Source of the DNA: Botryotinia globosa
Lineage: Eukaryota; Ascomycota; Leotiomycetes; Helotiales; Sclerotiniaceae
DNA: 64,000 nt
Direction: 5' to 3'
Assembly: GCA_014898425.1 (NCBI GenBank)
Contig: RCSZ01000007.1
Coordinates: 2,513,854 to 2,577,853 of the forward strand
A model generated the notes under the pieces. It searched no databases. It was not told where the DNA came from and worked only from the letters and a program-made list of their open reading frames with translations. Shown here piece by piece: positions 58,401 to 64,000 of the stretch. The position numbers were made by a program, and so were the translations under genes. Within the stretch, counting starts at the first letter, position 1. The number at the start of each line of letters is the position of its first letter.

Positions 58401-59405
58401 CCAAGGATTTTATTGATAGTCAGCACTAATAGTGATTATAACCCTAAAGGGGATAGTGACTCAGCCGAAAACGCTCCAATTGGTTATCATCTCTTCTAGC
58501 TTTAATTTAGGGCTTTTTGAAAATTTGAAAAAAGAATTTAATAGAAATTCAATTGAATTATATTTATTCGAAATTAGAATTTCGAAATCTTTTATATTAA
58601 GATTTCTGTATTTAAATGAAATAATTCTAATTTTGAAGAGGTTGAAGAAAAGCTATAGTAATTTTTAAAGATAGGGGGGTGGTGATTAGTGAAAAAGTAT
58701 TAAAAATTATCAATTAATTATTACTTCTTCTGGCCTTAATTTAAGGCTTTTCGAAAATCTGAAAAAAGGAATTAATATAAATTCAATTGAATTTTCTATA
58801 TATAAAATTAGAATTTTGAAATCTTTTATATTAAAGCTTTTATATTGAATTGAAATAATCCTAATTTTGAAGAGATTAAAAAAGCTATGGTAATTTATAA
58901 AAAATAGGAAAATGGTAACCAGTGAAAAAGCATTAAAAGTCATCAATTGGTTACTACCTCTCCTAACTTCAATTTAGGGTTTTTCGAAAATCTGAAAAAA
59001 GAAATTAAAAGAAATTCAATTGAATTATATTTATTCGAAATTAAAATTTCGAAAAGTTTTTATAATAGAACTTCTATATCGAATTGAAATAACTCTAAAT
59101 TTGAAGAGTTTGAAAGAATTGAAGAAAAAGCTATAGTAATTTTTAAAAATAGAGGGGTGATAATCAGCAAAATGAATAAATTTGGTTATTACCTTTAATT
59201 CAATATAAAATAGAAAATTTAATAAAGTTTTATAAAGAATTAGGGCTTATTTTTAATAATATATTGAATTCTGAAAATAGATTTAAATTATCTTTTAAAT
59301 TAATCGATTTATACTAATTCTGGAAAAGCTTCAATTTGTATGATAGTGATTAGTTGAAAAGAGGTGTGGGGTAGTTGAATCACATAATCGAAATTTCAAT
59401 ATTAA
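58400..59405. repeat. Subtelomeric unit A: three ~235-bp repeats plus spacer
   Basis: Three tandem copies (at about 58478, 58712 and 58947) of a ~235 bp sequence, each starting near CAATTGGTYAYYACCTCTYC and containing AAAATCTGAAAAAAGAA, followed by a 240 bp spacer that ends in TTCAATATTAACC. C/T and G/A differences dominate between copies. Confidence 0.88.
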
Positions 59406-61625
59406 CCCTAACTATTATTCCGAGGATTTTATTAGTGGTCAGCACTAGTGGTGACCCCAACCCTAAGGGGGGTGGTGACCCAGGCAAAAACGCTCCAATT
59501 GGTCACCACCTCTCCTAGCTTCAATTTAGGGCTTTTCGAAAATCTGAAAAAAGAAATGAATAGAGATTCAATTGAATTTTTTATATATAAAATTAGAATT
59601 TCGAAATCTTTTATATTAAAGTTTTTATATTGAATTGAAATAACTCTAATTTTGAAGAGGTTGAAAAAAAGCTATGGTAATTTCTGAAGACAGGGGGGTG
59701 GTGACCAGTGAAAAAGCATTAAAAGTCATCAATTGGTCATCACTTCTTCTGGTCTCAATTTAAGGTTTTTCGAAAATCTGAAAAAAGAAATTAATAGAGA
59801 TTCAATTGAATTATATTTATTCGAAATTAGAATTTCGAATAGTTTTTATAATAGAGCTTTTATATTGAATTGAAATAACTCTAATTTTGAAGAGGTTGAA
59901 GAAAAGCTATGGTAATATTTAAAAACAGGGGGGTGGTGATTAGCGAAAAAGCATTAAAAGTTATCAATTGGTTACTACCTTTTCTAATCTTAATTTAGAG
60001 CTTTTCGAAAATCTGAAAAAAGAAATTAATAAAGATTCAATTGAATAATATTTATTCGAAATTAGAATTTTGAAATCTTTTATATTAAAGTATAAAGATC
60101 GAATTGAAATAATTTTAATTTTGAAGAGATTGAAGAAAAAGCTATGGTAATTTTTGAAGGCAGGGGGATGGTGATTAGCAAAATAAATAAATTTAGTCAT
60201 TATCTTTAATTCAATACACCACCTTTAATTTAATATAGAATAGAAAATTTAATAAAATTTTATAAAGAACTAGGGTTTATTTTTTTTTTTATATTGAATT
60301 CTGAAAACAGATTTAAATTATTTTTTAAATTGATCAATTTGTATTAGTTCTGGAAAAACTTCAATTTGTATGGTGATAATCAACCAAAAAGAGATATAGA
60401 ATAATGGAATTATATAATTGAAATTTTAATATTAATCTAATATTAATAAAAATAATAAGAATAATAAGAAAAAGAAAAATAATATTAATAAAAATATTAA
60501 TAATAAGAATAATAATAAGAAAAAGAATAATAATAAGAAAATATGGAAAAAAAAAGAAAAATAATAATAATAAAAAAAATAATAAAAAGAATATATAAAA
60601 CTAATATAAATAAGAATATTAATAATAAAAATAAAAATAAGAATATTAATAAGAAGAATATTAATAAAAAGAATACTAATAAGAAAAATACTAGTAAGAA
60701 GATTATTAATAAAGAAAAGAAAAATAATAATAAGAAAAAGAAGAATATAAATAAAAAAAATAGAAATTAGAAAAAGAAAAATAAAAAGAATATAAAAAAC
60801 AAATTATAAATAAAAATATTAATAAAAATATTAAAAGAATAATAATATTAATAAGAATATTAAGAAAAATATGAAGAAAAGTATAAAAAAAAAGAATATA
60901 ATTAAAAAGAATATTAATAAAAAGAAAATTAATATTTATTAATTTTTGAAAGAAAAAAGAAAATAATGAATATTAATAATAATAAAAAAAAGAATAAAAA
61001 AAAAGAATAATAATAAAAAGAATAATAAGAAAAAGAATAAAAATAAAAAGAATAATAAGAAAAAGAATAAAAAGAAAAAGAATAATATTAAGAAGAATAA
61101 TATTAAGAAAAAAACATTAAAAATAATTATGAAAAGAAAGAATAATAATTAAAATATTAATAAGAATATAAATAAGAAAAAGAAAAAAAAAGAATAATAA
61201 TAAGATTATTGAAAAGAATATTAGAAAGAATATAAATAAGGAGAAAATTAAGAATAATAAGAATAATAAGAATATTAATAATAATAAGAAAATATAAATA
61301 AGAAAAATATAAATAAGAAAAATATAAATAAGAAGAATATTAAAGAAAATAAAAAATAAAATTAATATATTATTATTATTAAAAGAAAAAAAAAACTAAT
61401 TTTAATAATAATAAAAACATAATAAATAATATTAATAATAATAAAAAGAATATAATAAATAATAATAAAAATAATAATAATAAAAAGAATATAATAAATA
61501 ATAATAAAAATAATTTAATTAATATAAAGAATATTAATTAGAGAGATAAACTTCTTTAAAGAAAGTAGAAAGGCAGATTACAACCTGGGGGGGTAACCCG
61601 TACAATAACTTTACAGGGATTTAAT
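59405..61625. repeat. Subtelomeric unit B: repeats, spacer, purine-rich tract, boundary motif
   Basis: It has the same order as unit A: opening block GTGACCCCAACCCTAAGG, three ~235 bp copies (about 59495, 59729 and 59965), spacer to 60430, then about 1.1 kb almost wholly A and G with T (AAT/AAG tracts). It ends at 61570-61610 in a GC-bearing motif with GGGGGGGTAACCCGT. Long open frames rich in Lys/Asn and Ile/Leu here are artefacts. Confidence 0.88.
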
Positions 61626-61639
61626 ATATATAAAAATTA

Positions 61640-63835
61640 AATATAATTAATTATTATTTCAAGGATTTTATTGATAGTTAGCACTAATAATAACCACAAC
61701 CCTAAAGGGGGTAATAACCCAATCAAAAATACTTCAATTAATCACCATCTTTTTTAACTTTAATTTAAAGCTTTTTGAAAATTTAAAAAAAGAATTTAAT
61801 AAAAATTCAATTGAATTATATTTATTCGAAATTAGAATTTCGAAATCTTTTATATTGAGGTTTTTATATTCAATTGAAATAACCCTAATTTTGAAGAGAT
61901 TGAAGGAAAGTTATAGTAATTTTTAAAAACAGGGGGATGGTAATCAGCGAAAAAGTATTAAAAGTCACGAATTGATTATCACCTCTCCTAGCTTTAATTT
62001 AAGGCTTTTCGAAAATCTGAAAAAAGAAATTAATAAAGATTCAATTGAATAATAATTATTCGAAATTAGAAATTCGAAATCTCTTATATTCACGTTTCTG
62101 TATTCAATTGAAATAACCCTAATTTTGAAGAGATTGAAAAAGCTATGGTAATTTATGAAAAACAGGGGGGTAGTAATCAGCGAAAAAGTATTAAAAGTCA
62201 CAAATTGGTCACCACCTCTTTTAACCTCAATTTAGGGCTTTTCGAAAATCTGAAAAAAGAAATTTATAAAGATTCAATTAAATAATATTTATTCGAAATT
62301 AGAATTCGAAAAGCTTTTATAATAAGGTTTCTATATCGAATCGAAATAACCCTAATTTTGAATAATTTGAAAGGGTTGAAGAAAAAGCTATAGTAATTTT
62401 TGAAGATAGGGGGATGGTGATCAGTAAAATGAATAAATTTGGTCACCATTTCTAATTCAATATTAAATAGAAAATTTAATAAAGTTTTATAAAGAATTAG
62501 AGCTTATTTTCAATAATATATTGAATTCTAAAAACAGATTGAAATTATCTTTTAAATTGATCGATTTGTATTTGTTTTGAAAAAGCTTCAATTTGTATAG
62601 TAGTAACCAGCCGAAAAGAAATGTGAAGTAGTTGAATCATATAATTGAAATTTCAATATTAACCTAATATTAATAAGAATAATAAGAATAATAAGAATAA
62701 TAAGAATAATAAGAATAATAAGAATAATAAGAATAATAAGAATAATAAGAATAATAAGAATAATAAGAATAATAAGAATAATAAGAATAATACAGAAAAG
62801 AAAAAGAAAAAGAATAATAATAAGAAAATTTTAAAAAAAAGAAGAAAAATAATAATAATAATAATAAGAAAAAGAATAATGAAAAGAATAAGAAAAAGAA
62901 TAAGAAAAAGAATAAGAATAATAATAAGAATAATGAAAAGAATATATAAAACTAATATGAATAAGAAAATTAATAAGAATACTAATAATAATAAGAATAA
63001 TAAGGAAAAGAAAAATAATATTAATAAAAATACTAATAAGAAGAATACTAATAAGAAAAATACTAATAAAAAGAATATTAATAAGAAGATTATTAATAAG
63101 AAAATTAATAAAGAAAAGAAAAATAATAATAAGAAAAAGAAGAATAAGAAGCATATGAATAAAAATAATAATAAGAAAAAGAAGAATAAGAAGCATATAA
63201 ATAAAAAGAATATAAATAAAAAGAATAAAATAAGAATATTAATTTTAAAAAGAATATAAATAAGAAAAAAAGAATAGAAAGTATATAAAGAATAAAAAGA
63301 ATAAGAAGAATAAGAATAAGAATAATATAAATGAGGTGAATATAAATGAAAAGAATAATAATAATAAAAAGATTAAGAATAATAAGAAGAATAATATAAA
63401 TGAAATGAATATAAATGAGATGAATATAAAGAATATAAATAAGAAGATAAGAAGAATAAAAAGAATGAAAATAATAAGAAAAAGAAAAATAATAATAAGA
63501 ATTAGAATAATAATCATATTAATATTGATAAGAATATAAATAAGAATATTTAAAGAATATATAGAAGAATATAAATAAGAAATATATAAATAAGAAATAT
63601 ATAAATAAGAATAATATTAAAAAAATTAAAAATAAAAATAATATATTATTATTATTAAAAGAAAAAAAAATTAAATTTAATAATAATAAGAATATAATAA
63701 ATAATAATAATAATAATAAAAGAATATAATTAATATAAAGAATATTAATTAAAGAGATAGATTTCTTTAAAGAAATTAGGAAGGCAGACTGCAACCGGGG
63801 GGGCAACCCGTGCGGGAACTTTATGAGGTTATAGT
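61640..63835. repeat. Subtelomeric unit C, adjoining the telomere
   Basis: Same architecture as unit B, about 2.2 kb further on: three ~235 bp copies (about 61735, 61968 and 62202), spacer to 62660, an AATAAG-rich tract beginning with a clean (AATAAG)n run at 62670-62792, and a boundary motif CCGGGGGGGCAACCCGTGCG at 63797-63816. This copy has fewer C-to-T changes in the boundary motif than unit B. Confidence 0.88.
62670..62792. repeat. (AATAAG)n microsatellite
   Basis: About twenty AATAAG units in a row inside unit C, purine-rich on the strand that ends in the telomeric G-strand. Confidence 0.95.
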
Positions 63836-63862
63836 GTATGTGAGATAGGGATAACTTTGGGG

Positions 63863-64000
63863 TTAGGGTTAGGGTTAGGGTTAGGGTTAGGGTTAGTGTT
63901 AGGGTTAGGGTTAGGGTTAGGGTTAGGGTTAGGGTTAGGGTTAGGGTTAGGGTTAGGGTTAGGGTTAGGGTTAGGGTTAGGGTTAGGGTTAGGGTTAGGG
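63863..64000 (+). repeat. Telomere, (TTAGGG)23
   Basis: Twenty-three hexamers running off the window with the G-rich strand 5' to 3' outward, so this is a right-hand chromosome end. One unit (63893-63898) is TTAGTG. Confidence 0.98.

Noticed and set aside
60543..63806. Lys/Asn-rich and Ile/Leu/Phe-rich frames in the subtelomere
   Set aside because: Frames stay open because AAT/AAG tracts contain no stops; composition artefacts.
58400..63835. CRISPR array or rDNA-like repeat
   Set aside because: Repeats are contiguous 235 bp units without spacers, in a eukaryotic subtelomere; no rRNA sequence.

Overview
The window is the right end of a chromosome of a filamentous ascomycete. It closes with 23 telomeric TTAGGG units. 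The genes carry short introns (about 48-90 nt, GTAAGT-like donors, CTAAC/CTAAT branch sites), and AT-rich repeat islands show C-to-T decay of the kind left by repeat-induced point mutation (RIP). The gene content (exo-type pectinase, UstYa/DUF3328 relic, 2EXR protein, extracellular intradiol dioxygenase relic) fits Pezizomycotina, probably a plant-associated Leotiomycete; that last step is inference. The ORFs given here were spliced by eye and no similarity search was run.

Layout: 0-4.7 kb holds the splicing factor ISY1 and a patatin-like phospholipase with a one-base frameshift. 4.8-6.8 kb is a cluster of three AT-rich terminal-inverted-repeat (TIR) elements. 7.3-15.2 kb is ordinary gene space: a conserved hypothetical, a 2EXR protein, a small tail-anchored protein and a SYLF/Ysc84 actin-binding protein. 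15.2-28 kb is gene-poor and rich in simple repeats; it holds a tiny two-exon CxxC protein and a PI-specific phospholipase C. 28-32.7 kb is one eight-exon gene for a 1391-residue fungal protein. An intron-bearing tRNA-Thr follows.

33.5-36.9 kb is a RIP-decayed island: a 2.05 kb Tc1/mariner-type element and a second AT-rich element with a nested insertion. 38.5-43.7 kb holds a CPA2 cation/proton antiporter, a hypothetical ORF and a secreted GH28 enzyme. 44.6-48.6 kb looks like a collapsed accessory cluster: a flavin-monooxygenase relic, an intact 45-residue secreted peptide, a UstYa-type oxidase killed by two nonsense codons and a 331 bp insertion, and the 3' end of an aspartic protease. 48.6-53.9 kb is another AT-rich island with a hairpin MITE, a long A/T array, two tandem pogo-like MITEs, an initiator tRNA-Met and an intradiol dioxygenase relic cut by an element end.

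The last intact gene, about 6 kb from the telomere, encodes an SMP plus double-C2 protein. 58.4-63.8 kb is a telomere-associated sequence built from three arrays of a ~235 bp repeat, long purine-rich AAT/AAG tracts and a short GC-bearing boundary motif. Gene density and integrity fall towards the telomere, with most broken accessory genes lying next to TIR elements.
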